Source: Brachypodium distachyon (lineage: Eukaryota > Streptophyta > Magnoliopsida > Poales > Poaceae). Taken from it: a stretch of 64,000 nt of DNA. The position numbers were made by a program, and so were the translations under genes. This document shows positions 63,171-64,000 of the stretch, in pieces. The stretch covers positions 47,830,650 through 47,894,649 of the forward strand of contig NC_016134.3 of assembly GCF_000005505.3 (NCBI RefSeq). The letters are read 5' to 3'. Positions within the stretch are counted from its first letter, which is position 1, and each line of letters begins with the position of its first letter. The notes beneath the pieces were generated by a model. It saw nothing but the letters and a program-made list of their open reading frames with translations, did not search any database and had not been told where the DNA came from.

Positions 63171-64000
63171 TGGTAGATGACTGAATCTTAACAAATTGGA
63201 ACACCAAGCTGCTGTCCTTGGAATGTTATACTGGCTTTGGTAGATGACTGAAAGCGGTTTCCTCTGTTGGAGAAGAAACACAAGTGTTTCTTATGTACAC
63301 AAGAGGTCTCACAATCCCTTGAAATCATACGATACTGATATTTAAAGGCGTCAGCTTCCTCTAGCTCAAAGGCTTCAGCTTCCTCAGCTGATTGGGGTTT
63401 AGGATTTACCATTGAGGCACCCCATTTAGAATGAACAGTTCAGTTGCTACGTAAGATCGCCACAAATCTAGTAAATGAGCTTAAAACTTTTCAAAATTAC
63501 AATACAGATAGCTTAGTAAGATGCAGTAGCTTCATAAAATACAGATACAAGAGTACATTACAGATAGCATCGTAAAATACATACAGATACAAAAGTACAT
63601 TACAAATAGTTTTAAGATCTTACATCTCGGTAAAATTATTACTAAAGAAGTTCCATTGCATTATTTAGTAGCTGCACAACGCACCTGTGCTCTGCTTGAC
63701 AAAATCTTCAGGTAGTTTGTGTGTGCATGTCTAGATCTTACACCAATAAAAGATTTCAAAAGTGGTTCTAATAAGATCTTGAATTGATAAGGGATTACAG
63801 AATAGTTTAAAGAAGATATTACATCAATAAACTACTATAAAATAACTGCATTATTTAAGTAGGTGCCACAACACGCCGATGCTCTGCTTCTCGAAAAAAA
63901 TCTTCGGGTATTTTGGGTGTGTCTCGAGACGGTGTTCTCATCCTCCAGTGTGGCACTGTGCTGTTCCTGTCCAAATTTGCAAACAATGAGAAAGGTAAAA
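63171..64000. repeat. NLR downstream flank (unit 4), NLR expected past right edge
   Basis: Matches 33410-34115 and 16585-17060: GAACAGTTCAGTTGCTA, AAATGAGCTTAAAACTT, GATCTTGAATTGATAAGGG and GAGAAAGGTAAAA occur in order. In both other copies an NLR stop codon follows roughly 150-450 bp further right. Confidence 0.8.

Overview
This window is nuclear DNA of a grass (Poaceae). The evidence is spliced plant genes with GT-AG introns, many Stowaway and Tourist MITEs, a Tat-lineage Ty3/gypsy retrotransposon carrying a grass-type antisense gene, and a CC-NB-ARC-LRR (NLR) cluster of the Pik/RGA5-like type. A pooid such as Brachypodium is a guess. Nothing bacterial is present.

Layout. 1-5.8 kb: two tandem class III peroxidase genes on the minus strand, the first cut by the window edge, with a one-exon membrane RING-H2 E3 ligase gene between them. 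5.9-10 kb: intergenic, with MITEs. 10.0-15.4 kb: a complete 19-exon long-chain acyl-CoA synthetase gene (LACS4-like, 672 aa) on the plus strand. 15.4-37.6 kb: an NLR cluster on the minus strand. It holds two apparently intact NLRs (17.5-20.8 and 34.3-37.6 kb) and one wrecked NLR (24.5-27.0 kb). Also here are a duplicated 3' end of the LACS gene, an 1.1-kb TIR element carrying pieces of an LRR receptor kinase gene, a PIF/Harbinger remnant, a plastid atpB-atpE insertion and a Copia LTR remnant. 38.9-47.4 kb: diverged copies of one noncoding repeat, interrupted by a 4.58-kb solo-LTR-like element. 47.4-49.5 kb: a second copy of the 31.4-33.4 kb block. 49.5-63.0 kb: a nested 13.5-kb Tat-lineage retrotransposon with 5-bp TSD AGAAG. 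63.2-64.0 kb: the NLR downstream flank again, which suggests a fourth NLR just beyond the right edge.

How the parts relate. The cluster looks built from repeated units of 'LACS 3' flank plus NLR'. Sequence from the LACS tail or its downstream region recurs at 21.3-23.7, about 33.0-33.4 and 48.8-49.2 kb, each time followed by NLR or NLR-flank sequence. Paralogous empty sites order several transposon insertions after these duplications. The most unusual objects are the receptor-kinase-carrying TIR element, the antisense spliced gene inside the retrotransposon, the NLR with a duplicated P-loop exon, and the LACS/NLR unit structure.
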